Shown here: in pieces, positions 9,101 to 17,868 of the stretch
Layout: every line of letters starts with the position of its first letter
How positions within the stretch are numbered: the stretch's first letter is position 1
Source of the DNA: Streptomyces sp. NK15101
Lineage (GTDB): Bacteria; Actinomycetota; Actinomycetes; Streptomycetales; Streptomycetaceae
Assembly (NCBI RefSeq): GCF_020400725.1
Contig: NZ_JAINVG010000054.1
Span: 1 to 51,184, forward strand
Length of the DNA stretch: 51,184 nt
Reading direction: 5' to 3'
Notes under the pieces: model-generated
The model's input: the letters and a program-made list of their open reading frames with translations, nothing else
What the model was told of the DNA's origin: nothing
The model's database searches: none
Translations under genes and position numbers: made by a program

Positions 9101-12100
9101 GCCGCTCGCCCGCTACACCGAGGCCGTGGGCGTGACCGCGGCGGCCGGCGACGCCGCCCAGCCGCTCCAGTTCCGGCCCCCGTACGACATCGACACCTAC
9201 GTGCCGTCCGGGCCGTCCGGCGTCCAGCAGCCCGTCACGTCGCCCGGAGGCACCTTCACCGTCACCGCGTACGTGACGGCGGCCGAGAACACCACGGGCC
9301 GGCTGGTGCTCACCGTCAAGAAGCGCGGGGCGCTCCTCGCGAAGCGGGCCTTCGACATCGGCGACAAGCCGTCCGTCGAGGTGACGGCCGACGCCGGCGA
9401 AGCCCTGTACGTCGACGTCACCGCGGCCTCGCCCGAGCCGGCCGCGAAGATCCTGAGCGCCGACGTCGCCGTGAACGGCGGCCCGCTCGTGCCCGCCACC
9501 GTGCAGGCCCCCACCGCCGAAGGCGTCTTCGGGCGCCTGTACCGCGGCTGGTCGTACGCCGGCTACAACGGCAACCGCGACCGCGCCACGCAGCCGGTCA
9601 GGCAGGACGACCTCACCGAGGAGAAGATCAAGGAGAGCCTGCCCTCCGACGTCGACCCGGCCCGGGACAGGGAGGCCTTCGAGAACGACCCGAAGATCAC
9701 CCCGCCCACCGCCGTGCCCTTCGCCCCGGACGCCGAGCACGGCCGCTGGGGCTCGGGGGAGCACACCTGGGCGGCGGCCTCCACCGCCTCCAGCTCGCGG
9801 TTCGGCGGCCAGAGCATCGGCCTGCCCACCGCCGCGTCCCTGGCCTCCGCGCACGCCGTACCCCGCATGTCCCACTCGAAGGGCATCTCGCTGACCGGCT
9901 CGGTCGGCGGCGGCGTCGGCAGCGTCGGCGGCAGCGTCGCCCTGGGCACCTCCCGCGGCGAGCTCGACTACCTCGACATGAACGGCGACGGCTTCCCGGA
10001 CGTCGTCGGCGCGGGCGGCGTCCAGTACACCGACCCGACCGGCGTCCTCGGCGCCACCCGCGGCTCCGTCCCTGGCGGCGCGGTGCGCGCCTCCGACACC
10101 CGCAGCGGCAACGCCAGCGCGGGCAGCGCGGCCCGCACCATCGCCACCGGCCGGGGCCAGGCCGCCCCGCCCGGCTGGGGCACCGCGGACACCTCCTCCG
10201 CCGGCAACGACATGCCCCCGCTCGGCATCGGCGGCAACCTCGGCGGCAACCGCGCCGACGCCTCGTACGACCTGATCGACATCAACGGCGACAGCCTGCC
10301 CGACCGGGCGTACGAGGACGGCCGCGTCGCCCTCAACCTCGGCTACCGCTTCGCCGCGCCCGAACCGTGGCCCGGCGGGAAGATCAACGAGGGCCACGGC
10401 TCCACCGCCGGCCTGAACATCGGCTTCAACACCGACTTCTACGGCTTCGGCGGCGGCGCCTCCTTCCAGCAGCAGTCCTCCTCGACGAAGAGCTCCCTCG
10501 CCGACCTCAACGGTGACGGCCGCGTCGACCGCGTCCTCGCCGGCAATCCGGTGCGGGTCGCGCTCAACACCGGCTCCGGCTTCGCCGACCCCGTCCCCTT
10601 CCACGGTTCCCTGGACGGGATCAACGCCGATTCCAACGCCCAGCTCGGCGGCGGCGTCTACTTCACCGTGCCCATCTGCTTCGTCGTCGGCTGCCTGATC
10701 ATCAACCCGGGCGTCAACGTGTCCACCGGCGCCTCGCGCGCCGAGCAGATGATCCGCGACATCGACGGTGACGGACTCGCCGACCACCTGGCCTCCGGCA
10801 AGGACGACGAGCTGGTCGTCGCCGCCAACCGCACCGGCCGCACCAACCTGCTCAAGAACGTGACGCGGCCGCTCGGTTCACGCATCGACCTGAGCTACTC
10901 GCGCGACGGCAACACCTACGACCAGCCCGGTTCCCGCTGGCTGCTCACCGGCACCCGGGTCCACGACGGCCTGCCCGGAGACGGGCCCGACACCCAGGCG
11001 TTCTCCTTCGCCTACGAGAACGGCAAGTACGACCGCCTGGAGCGCGAGTTCCTCGGCTACGGCACCGTCACCAGCACCCAGCTGGCCGAGGGCGACAAGC
11101 CGTACCGGAACACCGTCCGTGAGTTCGACACCCGGAGCCACGCCGTCCGCGGCCTGCTCACCCGCGAAGCGGTCACCGACGCCAAGGGCGCCCTGTTCAC
11201 CGAGACCCGCAACACCTACACCCCGCGGCCGGTGTTCACCGGCTCGGTCTTCCCGCAGCTGACGCGCACCGAGGCCCGCTGGTACGACGGCGAGGGCGGC
11301 ACCACCCCGCGCAAGTCCACGTCCACCGAGATGAGCTACGACGACCTCGGCAACCTGGTGCGCAAGGTCGACCACGGCGAAGCCGGCGCCGCCGACGACG
11401 TCGAGACGAAGACCGTCTACACCGCCTGCACCGACACCCACATCGTCGGCATCGGCCGGACGGTGGAGGTCCGCGGCGGCGGGAAGCCGATGCGCTCGCG
11501 CGACGCCGAGGTCGACTGCACCACCGGCGACGTCACCCGGCACACCGCCCACCTGGAGGGCGACGCCGAAGCCGTCACCGACCTGGCGTACAACCCCGAC
11601 GGCACCCTCAGGTCGATCACCTCGCCCGAGAACCACCGGGGCCAGCGCTACCGGCGCGCCTACACCTACGACGAGCCGACCGGCACCCACGCCACCTCGA
11701 TCGAGGACAGCTTCGGCTACCGCTCCACCGCCTCGTACGACCTGCGCTTCGGACTGCAGACCGAGTCCACCGACATCAACGGCCGGAAGACCGTGTCGGA
11801 GTACGACGCGCTGGGCCGCCTGACCGCCGTGACCGGCCCGCACGACCAGGGCGCCGGACGACCCACGATCGCCTTCGGCTACCACCCCGACGCGTCCGTC
11901 CCGTACGCGGTCACCCGCCATCTGGACCGGGACGCCACGGGGGCGGTGAAGGACGACACGATCGACACCGTCACCTTCACCGACGGAGTGGGCCGCGTCG
12001 TCCAGACGAAGAAGGACGCCACCGTCGGCGGCAAGGACGTGATGACGGTCTCCGGCCGTCTCGTCCTCGACGCGCTGGGCCGCACGGTCGAGCAGTACTA

Positions 12101-14894
12101 CCCGCTCACCGAGCCCAAGGGCGACACCGGCACCGTCTTCAACACCGCGTTCGACACCGTCCGTCCCACCACCCACACCTACGACGTCCTCGACCGCCGA
12201 CTGCGCACCGTGCTGCCGGACGGCACCTCCACCTCGGTGGCGTACGGCTTCGGCGAGGACCGCGCGGGCGCGACGCAGTTCGAGACCGTCTCCACCGACG
12301 CCAAGGGCAACCGCACCACCGCCTACAGCGACGTGCGGGAACAGCAGACCGCCATCCGCGAACCCGGGGCGAAGACCGGCGACGCGCCGATCTGGACCAG
12401 CTACGCCTACGACCCGCTGGGCGAGGTCCTCGAGGTCACCGACGACCACGGCAACGTCACCACCTCCGCCTACGACAACCTGGGCCGCCGCACCGTCGTC
12501 GACTCTCCGGACGCCGGGCGCACCGTCACCGGCTACGACCCGGCCGGCAACGTGGTCCGGCAGCAGACCGCCAACCTGGCCGCCAAGGGCCAGGCCATCA
12601 CCTACACCTACGACTTCGACCGCGTGACCGCGATCAGCCACCCCGTCTTCACCGGCAACGACGTCCGCTACACCTACGGCGCGCCCGGCGCGGAGCACAA
12701 CGCCGCCGGCCGGGTCACCAGGATCGAGGACGCAGGCGGCGAGGTGACACGGCAGTACGGTCCGCTCGGCGAGGTCACCGAGGAGACCCGCACCCTCCCG
12801 GGCCCCGGCCCGCACGTGCGCACCTTCACCACCGCCTACCGCTACGACAGCTTCAACCGCATGCTGTCCCTCACCTACCCCGACGGCGAACGGCTGTCCT
12901 ACACCTATGACAGCGGCGGCCAGGTCAGCGCCGCGGCCGGCACGAAGAACGGCTTCGACTACGCGTACGTCCGGTCGATCACGTACGACAAGTTCGGCGA
13001 CCGCGCCGCACTGGAACTCGGCAACGGCACCCGCACCACCTTCACCTACGGCGCCGAGGACCGCCGCCTGGCCACCCTCACGTCCACCCTGCCGACCGGG
13101 TCCGCCTTCCAGGACCTCGCCTACGCGTACGACGCCAACGGCAACCTCACCGGCCAGAAGAACGACACCCGGCTCCCGGCCGAGACCCCCAAGCTGGGCG
13201 GCCCCACGGAGCAGACCTACACGTACGACAACCTGAACCGGCTGACCGGCGCCACCGGATCCTTCCAGTTCATGGCGAACAAGACCGACCGCTACACCTA
13301 CTCCACGTCGTACGACACGATCGGCAACATCACCGCCAAGGACCAGCACCACGGCATCGTCGTGGGCGGCGGCCACGAACAGGTCCAGAAGAACACGACG
13401 TACGGGCACTCCTACACGTACAGCGCCTCCCGCCCGCACGCACCGTCCGTCATGGGCCGGCAGACCCTCGCCTACGACGCGAACGGCAACCTGACCGACA
13501 GCGTGTCGTCCGCGCCCGGCAAGCCGCGCCGCCAGCAGATCTGGGACGAGGAGAACCGCCTCGCCTGCGTCCACGACACGTCCAAGAACCAGGACCAGGC
13601 CCAGGACCCGTCCTCCTGCAACCAGCCCGGCAAGCCCCCGTCGGTCCGCTTCACCTACGACGACCAGGGCACCCGGATCGTCAAGGACGGCGCCCAGACC
13701 ACCCTCTACCCGAACCAGTTCTACACGGCACGCAACCAGACCGAGTTCAAGCACGTGTACGCGGGCGGCGTGCGCATCGCCACCAAGACCTCGAAGCCGG
13801 GCAACGCCTACGAGAAGGACCAGTTCTTCTTCCACGGCGACCACCTGGGGTCGGCCAACTTCGGCACGGACGGCTCCGGCCGGCTCGCCGAGCACCTGGA
13901 CTACTTCCCGTCCGGGGAGACCTGGGTCGACGAACACCCCGGCGAGAAGGACCCGTACGGCTTCACCGGCAAGGAACTCGACCAGGAGACCGGCTACACG
14001 TACCACGGCGCCCGCTACTACGACCCGCGCGGCGGCATGTGGGAGTCCACCGACCCCGCTCTGACCGAGTACCTGGACGGCGGGGCCAACGAGGGCGTCC
14101 ACCAGCCGTCGAACCTGCAACTGTACGGATACGGCTACCAGAACCCGCTCCGCTACACCGACGCCGACGGCCGCGAACCCGGCGAGCCGTTCAACCTGGG
14201 CCGGCACCTCCAGGAGAAGTACACCGTCCACCACGACCAGGCGATCGTGATGGCCGCGGCCCAGCTCCAGGCGATGGGCGCGGCGAAGCCCGGCGGCACC
14301 TGGCAGGTCTCCATGGACCTCCAGTCCGTCAAGGGCGGCGGCGACCCGCGGAACAGGGTGATCGCGACCGGAGGCAGGGCCGACCTGCTGCTCTGGACGG
14401 ACACCACGGTCTACGTCTGGGACGCCAAGAACAAGGGCGGCCGGGCCGAGGACTCCGGCGTCGGAGACGTGGAGTGGTACGTCGCCGGCATCACGGCGCA
14501 GCTCAGGGCCCAGGGCGACATGCGCCGGGTCGCGGCCGGCTTCGACATCCTTCCGATGACGGCCCCGTCCGCGACCCAGCCCAACACCATGCTCCAGGTC
14601 GAGTCGTCGACGAAGCACCCCGGGAAGGGAGTCATCACCTACTCCGCCACCCAGCGTCAACCGCAGACGGTCCCGGTCCCGGTGACCGCGCCCGCACCGC
14701 AACAGCGCTCACGCTGGCAGACGGCGGCGAGGTGGGCGGGCGGAGCCGTGCTCGTGCTCGGCGCGGGCGCGCTCGTCGTGGCCACCCTCGCCGAGGACGT
14801 GGCGACCGGCGGCGCGGGAGTGGCCGACGACCCCGTCTCCTTCGGAGCGGCCGCCACCATGGCGCGGACGGGCTGGGCCCTCGTCGCACCGTAG
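6159..14894 (+). CDS. Giant secreted SpvB/FG-GAP/RHS-repeat protein with C-terminal toxin-like domain
   Basis: About 2911 residues. The ATG at 6159 begins a basic region (RRHRWAYRFRR) and a hydrophobic helix at about residues 24-42, a Sec-type signal; the frame is open 62 codons further upstream but without such a signal. Domains in order: a ZU5-like stretch (about 95-215); an SpvB domain (about 235-525, with LSYPLELPEGRTGLAPSLAV); calcium-type FG-GAP/VCBS motifs DVDGDSLPD, DMNGDGFPD, DINGDSLPD, DLNGDGRVD and DIDGDGLAD (about 620-1540); many YD repeats (about 1810-2415); the RHS core with FHGDHLGSANF, GFTGKELDQETGYTYHGARYYDP and NPLRYTDADG (to about 2674). A variable domain follows (2675-2911) with D2742 and a D2755-A-K2757 triad like PD-(D/E)XK nucleases, then a hydrophobic tail. 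The layout resembles Tc toxin TcB and TcC subunits fused in one chain. Probable role: contact or released toxin. No adjacent immunity gene is seen. Confidence 0.88.
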   Translation: MTGGVRRHRWAYRFRRAPWARGRGPALLLALALPVSLVSASGLTDSPRTAPVAAVVPALGGCVPGKEAGTKNAAARPSTTWITPGTGVTKTVARDGAEVTLAPQAVSEPTEVGIEPLDETSLPGLGAGMENVTKGPEGYRFTPTPHTFETGITVSLPYDPDALKSSGHTPGDIRTFYFDEAGTCWRALERISVDEDEQVVVSRTDHFTDMVNAVVTAPEGPEQVSSDPNQIKNIQAASPVTGVNQMAAPAANNQGDARLSYPLELPEGRTGLAPSLAVEYTSSAAESWLGTGWDLSVPSISVETRWGVPRYDAARETETYLMGGDQLTPLAHRGTPGPRSTGDKVFHARIEGGFDRIVRTGTSPATYGWEVTDKSGVRYLYGGEGATLADDAGNIFSWALREVRDPHGNTVRYSYALVRDAGVAGGTVAGRNLYVQKIAYTGHGDTDGPYTVTFVRDRERGEARRPDVSIDARGGFKRVTADLLRRIDVRFQDKPVRSYELAYTTGAFDKTLLESIAQLGADGKEFNRHRFEYFDDIRDAKGAYEAFAKVNWTSPDDDVRNGAVNGVKPGAGEAGALHGNTSKSVGGHLYVGYGAKPSKNGSVGVKAGYSRSGDEGLLSLVDVDGDSLPDKVFKHGGGFVFRKNLSRPGGEPRFASTTTPLRNLPGILSESANSLTVGIEGYLGVAAQLDYVDTVSTTRRYFSDVNSDGVVDLVDGSSVRFGRVDADGAVEYGPASRTPVPIGAGQVDTDGLLPDYAAERERRIDSSPLVDTLRRWTAPYDGTVRVTGTVALREGGEQPEFSQPDGVRVAVQHEGSELWSRRIETGDDTAYTPQGVDAIEVKRGERLYFRVGSVFDGAGDEVAWDPTVTYTGFEATDANGLPLHSYTASKDFTLAGRDGSVEAPVDGTLRLTGDVTKNAATTDDVTVQILRAGTPVVEKAIGAAETGTFPAGATIDVTKGQKLQWRILSDSPVDVTALEWAPLARYTEAVGVTAAAGDAAQPLQFRPPYDIDTYVPSGPSGVQQPVTSPGGTFTVTAYVTAAENTTGRLVLTVKKRGALLAKRAFDIGDKPSVEVTADAGEALYVDVTAASPEPAAKILSADVAVNGGPLVPATVQAPTAEGVFGRLYRGWSYAGYNGNRDRATQPVRQDDLTEEKIKESLPSDVDPARDREAFENDPKITPPTAVPFAPDAEHGRWGSGEHTWAAASTASSSRFGGQSIGLPTAASLASAHAVPRMSHSKGISLTGSVGGGVGSVGGSVALGTSRGELDYLDMNGDGFPDVVGAGGVQYTDPTGVLGATRGSVPGGAVRASDTRSGNASAGSAARTIATGRGQAAPPGWGTADTSSAGNDMPPLGIGGNLGGNRADASYDLIDINGDSLPDRAYEDGRVALNLGYRFAAPEPWPGGKINEGHGSTAGLNIGFNTDFYGFGGGASFQQQSSSTKSSLADLNGDGRVDRVLAGNPVRVALNTGSGFADPVPFHGSLDGINADSNAQLGGGVYFTVPICFVVGCLIINPGVNVSTGASRAEQMIRDIDGDGLADHLASGKDDELVVAANRTGRTNLLKNVTRPLGSRIDLSYSRDGNTYDQPGSRWLLTGTRVHDGLPGDGPDTQAFSFAYENGKYDRLEREFLGYGTVTSTQLAEGDKPYRNTVREFDTRSHAVRGLLTREAVTDAKGALFTETRNTYTPRPVFTGSVFPQLTRTEARWYDGEGGTTPRKSTSTEMSYDDLGNLVRKVDHGEAGAADDVETKTVYTACTDTHIVGIGRTVEVRGGGKPMRSRDAEVDCTTGDVTRHTAHLEGDAEAVTDLAYNPDGTLRSITSPENHRGQRYRRAYTYDEPTGTHATSIEDSFGYRSTASYDLRFGLQTESTDINGRKTVSEYDALGRLTAVTGPHDQGAGRPTIAFGYHPDASVPYAVTRHLDRDATGAVKDDTIDTVTFTDGVGRVVQTKKDATVGGKDVMTVSGRLVLDALGRTVEQYYPLTEPKGDTGTVFNTAFDTVRPTTHTYDVLDRRLRTVLPDGTSTSVAYGFGEDRAGATQFETVSTDAKGNRTTAYSDVREQQTAIREPGAKTGDAPIWTSYAYDPLGEVLEVTDDHGNVTTSAYDNLGRRTVVDSPDAGRTVTGYDPAGNVVRQQTANLAAKGQAITYTYDFDRVTAISHPVFTGNDVRYTYGAPGAEHNAAGRVTRIEDAGGEVTRQYGPLGEVTEETRTLPGPGPHVRTFTTAYRYDSFNRMLSLTYPDGERLSYTYDSGGQVSAAAGTKNGFDYAYVRSITYDKFGDRAALELGNGTRTTFTYGAEDRRLATLTSTLPTGSAFQDLAYAYDANGNLTGQKNDTRLPAETPKLGGPTEQTYTYDNLNRLTGATGSFQFMANKTDRYTYSTSYDTIGNITAKDQHHGIVVGGGHEQVQKNTTYGHSYTYSASRPHAPSVMGRQTLAYDANGNLTDSVSSAPGKPRRQQIWDEENRLACVHDTSKNQDQAQDPSSCNQPGKPPSVRFTYDDQGTRIVKDGAQTTLYPNQFYTARNQTEFKHVYAGGVRIATKTSKPGNAYEKDQFFFHGDHLGSANFGTDGSGRLAEHLDYFPSGETWVDEHPGEKDPYGFTGKELDQETGYTYHGARYYDPRGGMWESTDPALTEYLDGGANEGVHQPSNLQLYGYGYQNPLRYTDADGREPGEPFNLGRHLQEKYTVHHDQAIVMAAAQLQAMGAAKPGGTWQVSMDLQSVKGGGDPRNRVIATGGRADLLLWTDTTVYVWDAKNKGGRAEDSGVGDVEWYVAGITAQLRAQGDMRRVAAGFDILPMTAPSATQPNTMLQVESSTKHPGKGVITYSATQRQPQTVPVPVTAPAPQQRSRWQTAARWAGGAVLVLGAGALVVATLAEDVATGGAGVADDPVSFGAAATMARTGWALVAP

Positions 14895-14912
14895 GGCGCC
14901 TTCCGCACATCA

Positions 14913-14955
14913 GGAGCCGCCGCACCCGCCCGCCGAGGGCGGGTGCGGCGGCTCC
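14913..14955. terminator. Strong hairpin terminator after the RHS gene
   Basis: A perfect 19-bp stem (14913-14931 with 14937-14955) and 5-base loop start 18 bases after the RHS stop codon. Confidence 0.85.
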
Positions 14956-15022
14956 GCCGGGTTCCGGCACTCACCACGCGTTCCCCGTGCATGAGCGAGG
15001 CGTGAGGGGAAAGGCGCCGACC

Positions 15023-16075
15023 ATGAAGCCCACAGGAAGAGCCCAGTACGGTGACGCCCGCGGTGACCGCCGGCCGTCAGAGAGTGATCGCACCGAGGGC
15101 GCAGGCCCGGAGAGGCAGGTCGAGGAACGGGCACCGGACCGACTGTCGGATCTGCCCAAGCAGTCCTGGAAGGCGGTGCTCCGCGGGACGCTGAAGGAAT
15201 TCAAGGACGACGAGCTGACCGACCGGGCGGCGGCGCTCACCTACTACGGCGTGCTGGCGCTCTTCCCCGCCCTGCTGGTCCTGGTGTCGCTGCTGGGCGT
15301 GGCCGGTGAGTCGGCCACCAGGCAGGTCTTGGACAACCTCCAGAAGCTCACCCCGGGCGCCGCGCGCGATGTGATCAGCAACGCCGTTCAGCAGCTGCAG
15401 GGCAACGCCGGCATCGGCTCACTGCTGGCGGTCGTGGGCCTGGCCGTGGCGATCTGGTCGGCCTCCGGGTACGTGGCGGCGTTCATCCGCGCCTCGAACG
15501 CCGTCTACGACATGCCCGAGGGCCGTCCGGTGTGGAAGGTGCTGCCGCTGCGCCTCGCCCTGACGGTCACGCTCATGGTCCTCGCCGTCGCCAGCGCGCT
15601 GATCGTCGTGTTCACCGGAGGCCTGGCCCAGCAGGTGGGTGCTGCCCTGGGGATCGGCGACACCGCGATGACGGTGTGGTCGATCGCGAAGTGGCCGGTC
15701 CTCGTCGTACTGGTCACGATCATGATCGCACTCCTGTACTGGGCCGCTCCGAACGCCAAGGGCCGCGGTTTCAAGTGGGTCACCCCGGGCAGCTTCCTGG
15801 CCCTGCTGATCTGGATGATCGCCTCCGCCGGCTTCGCGTTCTACGTCGCGAACTTCGGCTCCTACAACAAGACGTACGGCACCCTGGCGGGCGTGATCGT
15901 CTTCCTGGTCTGGTTGTGGATCACCAACCTCGCCGTCCTCCTGGGCCTGGAGTTCGACGCCGAGATGGTCCGCCAGCGCGCGATCGCCGGCGGGCACCCC
16001 GCGGACGAGGAGCCGTACGTCGAGCCCCGGGACACGCGGAAGTGGAGCGATGAGGACCGCCGTCGGATGGAGTGA
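15023..16075 (+). CDS. YihY/virulence factor BrkB family membrane protein
   Basis: A 350-residue inner-membrane protein. A charged N-terminal region of about 60 residues is followed by the family signature LTDRAAALTYYGVLALFPALLVLVSLLG, then about five more hydrophobic segments, ending in the conserved TYGTLAGVIVFLVWLWITNLAVLLGLEFDAE. The tail is acidic and cytoplasmic. The family was once called RNase BN in error; its true function is unknown, with a transport role suspected. The ATG at 15023 has GAGGGGAAAGG upstream. The frame stays open far upstream across the end of the RHS gene, but that part is not coding. A PAP2 phosphatase gene follows within 40 bases. Confidence 0.88.
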   Translation: MKPTGRAQYGDARGDRRPSESDRTEGAGPERQVEERAPDRLSDLPKQSWKAVLRGTLKEFKDDELTDRAAALTYYGVLALFPALLVLVSLLGVAGESATRQVLDNLQKLTPGAARDVISNAVQQLQGNAGIGSLLAVVGLAVAIWSASGYVAAFIRASNAVYDMPEGRPVWKVLPLRLALTVTLMVLAVASALIVVFTGGLAQQVGAALGIGDTAMTVWSIAKWPVLVVLVTIMIALLYWAAPNAKGRGFKWVTPGSFLALLIWMIASAGFAFYVANFGSYNKTYGTLAGVIVFLVWLWITNLAVLLGLEFDAEMVRQRAIAGGHPADEEPYVEPRDTRKWSDEDRRRME

Positions 16076-16113
16076 GCGACAGCAGGGGCGGCGAGCCGGG
16101 AAGGCGGCAGGAC

Positions 16114-16662
16114 ATGAGGATGCCGACTTGGCTGCGGGACGGCGACCATCGGCTGACCCGGCGCATCGCGGCCTGGGACTCCCCGGCCGCGCGCGGGCTG
16201 CTGCCCGCGGTCGAGGAAGCGGCCGAACACACGAAGCTGTGGTGGGCCGCGGCGGTCGTGATGGCGGCCGGGGGAGGCCGGAGGGGCCGCGAGGCCGCGG
16301 CGGCCGGTCTCCTGGCGATGGCATGGGCGGAGCTGCTGTCCAACGGGGTCGCCAAGCAGCTCGTCGAGCGGCGCAGGCCCCCTGCGGAGTGGATTCCGCA
16401 CGGTGACGTCACGGACCGGCCGGACAGCTCCTCGTTTCCCTCCGGGCACACCGCCGCCGCTGTGGCGTTCACCGCGGCCGTGGCGCCCGGCTGGCCGTGG
16501 GCCGGTGCCGCGTGCGCGGTCCCGACCGCGATGGTGGCGGTCGAACGGGTCCACAGGGGGGCCCACTTTCCTTCCGATGTGGCAGCCGGTGCGGTGATCG
16601 GGGCTGCGGCCGCCGCCATGGTGCGCAAGGCGCCCCGCCTCCTTCTCCGTTTCCGGCGATGA
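16114..16662 (+). CDS. PAP2-family membrane phosphatase
   Basis: About 182 residues. The three phosphatase motifs are present: K-QLVERR-RP (KxxxxxxRP), PSGHTAA (the catalytic His region), and ERVHRGAHFPSDVAAG (family RxxxxxHxxxD, with the nucleophilic His). Hydrophobic helices lie between them. Such enzymes remove phosphate from lipid phosphates such as phosphatidic acid or undecaprenyl pyrophosphate at the membrane. The ATG at 16114 has GGAAGG nine bases upstream. A GTG at 16072 would give a 4-base overlap with the YihY gene and is an alternative start. The two genes are probably one operon. Confidence 0.85.
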   Translation: MRMPTWLRDGDHRLTRRIAAWDSPAARGLLPAVEEAAEHTKLWWAAAVVMAAGGGRRGREAAAAGLLAMAWAELLSNGVAKQLVERRRPPAEWIPHGDVTDRPDSSSFPSGHTAAAVAFTAAVAPGWPWAGAACAVPTAMVAVERVHRGAHFPSDVAAGAVIGAAAAAMVRKAPRLLLRFRR

Positions 16663-16737
16663 CCGTGCGCGGTCGGCGGACGACCGCCGGGCCGGGTGGT
16701 AAGCGGGTCCGGGGACACCGCCCGGAAGGCGACGAGC

Positions 16738-16807
16738 GCCGGCGGAAACGGTCCTGGCCGACCTCACGGCAGCCGGCGGAAACCATTCCGACCGGCCTCA
16801 CGACAGC
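16738..16807. repeat. 34-bp imperfect tandem duplication
   Basis: The unit starting GCCGGCGGAAACGGTCC at 16738 recurs at 16772 as GCCGGCGGAAACCATTCC, with a few mismatches, and a third start (GCCCGCGGA) follows at about 16806. It fills the convergent gap between the PAP2 and DUF1326 genes. Confidence 0.75.
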
Positions 16808-16878
16808 CCGCGGACCGGGCTCCTGGGGCCCGGAGGGCCCTCGTCGGGGTGCCCTGGTCCTCGTCGAGCCGATTCGGA

Positions 16879-17532
16879 TCAGTCGGGGCCGCTCCAGTCG
16901 AAGGGGAAGTGCTTGCTCGACTTCCCGGTGCGTTCCCAGGAGAAGCCGAACGCGTCGGCGCGGTCGGCGGTGGCCCGCCCCCACGTGGCGACCTGCCCCG
17001 GCCCCACCTCGGAACCCGGAGCGTTGTGGACCTGGACGCGCGTGCCGTCCGGGGTGGTGGGGCCGGTGAGCGCCTCGGCGGCCGCCGTGACACGGCCGGG
17101 GATCTCGGCCCGCCAGCCGGTGAGGTACTCGTCGACCTCCACGTGGATCGGGACCACGTCCATGCCCCGCATCTCGGGGTGGAACATCGCCCCGAACCGG
17201 GCCGGCCATCCGCCCGCCTCACCGCCGAAGACGGTCCCGAGCGCGGCGCGCTGCTCGTCGTCGGCGCGTTCGTCGAGGAAGATCGCGGCGTACGGGTCCG
17301 TGTGCGTGCCGGCCCACGGGTTGCCCTCGAAGGAGCCGAGCATCAGGACGTTGAGGTCGTCGAGCCGTACGTCGCCGAAGTTGCCCTCCCGGATGTGCCA
17401 GACCATGATGCCTTCGCAGTCGCCGTAGGTCGGGGGCTGGGCGAACGTGCAGGGGCAGGGAATGGCGCACTTGCACACGTCGAACCAGTCGCCGGCCAGG
17501 TGCCAGGGCGTGCCGGTGGCCTGCTGTGTCAT
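16879..17532 (-). CDS. DUF1326 domain protein
   Basis: A 217-residue soluble protein. It begins with TPWHLAGDWFDVCKCAIPCPC, in which the Cys cluster CxCxxxCxC at about residues 19-27 is the hallmark of DUF1326. The conserved DPYAAIFLDERA and GMDVVPIHVEVDEYLTGWRAEIPG blocks follow. The cluster suggests metal or iron-sulfur binding, but no function is established that I know of. The gene is convergent with the PAP2 gene and divergent from the NCS2 operon, so its promoter lies in 17533-17830. The start at 17532 has GGAGG-like sequence upstream on its strand. Confidence 0.82.
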   Translation of the reverse strand: MTQQATGTPWHLAGDWFDVCKCAIPCPCTFAQPPTYGDCEGIMVWHIREGNFGDVRLDDLNVLMLGSFEGNPWAGTHTDPYAAIFLDERADDEQRAALGTVFGGEAGGWPARFGAMFHPEMRGMDVVPIHVEVDEYLTGWRAEIPGRVTAAAEALTGPTTPDGTRVQVHNAPGSEVGPGQVATWGRATADRADAFGFSWERTGKSSKHFPFDWSGPD

Positions 17533-17834
17533 CTCGCTTCCTCCAGCCGAGCTCCGAGGAGCTCACTCGGAGTGGCGAGACCGCGTGTCCCGAGCCCGTT
17601 CCCGGGATCGGAGGACGGTCTCCCTTCCAGCTTGCACCTCATGTCCCGGGCGGGAAACCGGCCGGCGCCCGCGGTGGACCACGGTGCCGAGCCCTGCCCG
17701 GGGCCCGACGCCGCCGGGCGACGGCCACGCCGACACCCGGCGGGGCACGGGGTACGCGGGCGGGGTACGCGAGGGCTCGGCCGGCCGGTACCCGGAGACA
17801 CGCCGTCCTCGCGCGCGCTTGCCCGTCGGATCTC

Positions 17835-17863
17835 TTGACGGCCCGGGCGCGCCCTCACATACT
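17835..17863 (+). promoter_or_regulatory. Promoter of the NCS2 permease operon
   Basis: TTGACG at 17835-17840 and CATACT at 17858-17863 are separated by 17 bases, close to the principal-sigma (HrdB-type) consensus. Transcription would start near 17870, inside the paired palindromes that follow. Confidence 0.75.
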
Positions 17864-17868
17864 GGCGG

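Noticed and set aside
10878..14702. A 1274-codon open frame on the minus strand opposite the RHS gene, and similar long antisense frames at 7245-8810 and 9069-10787
   Set aside because: High third-position GC on the coding strand leaves one antisense frame open. Translations are Val/Gly/Arg-rich with no domain, and the plus-strand frame has clear RHS and FG-GAP motifs.
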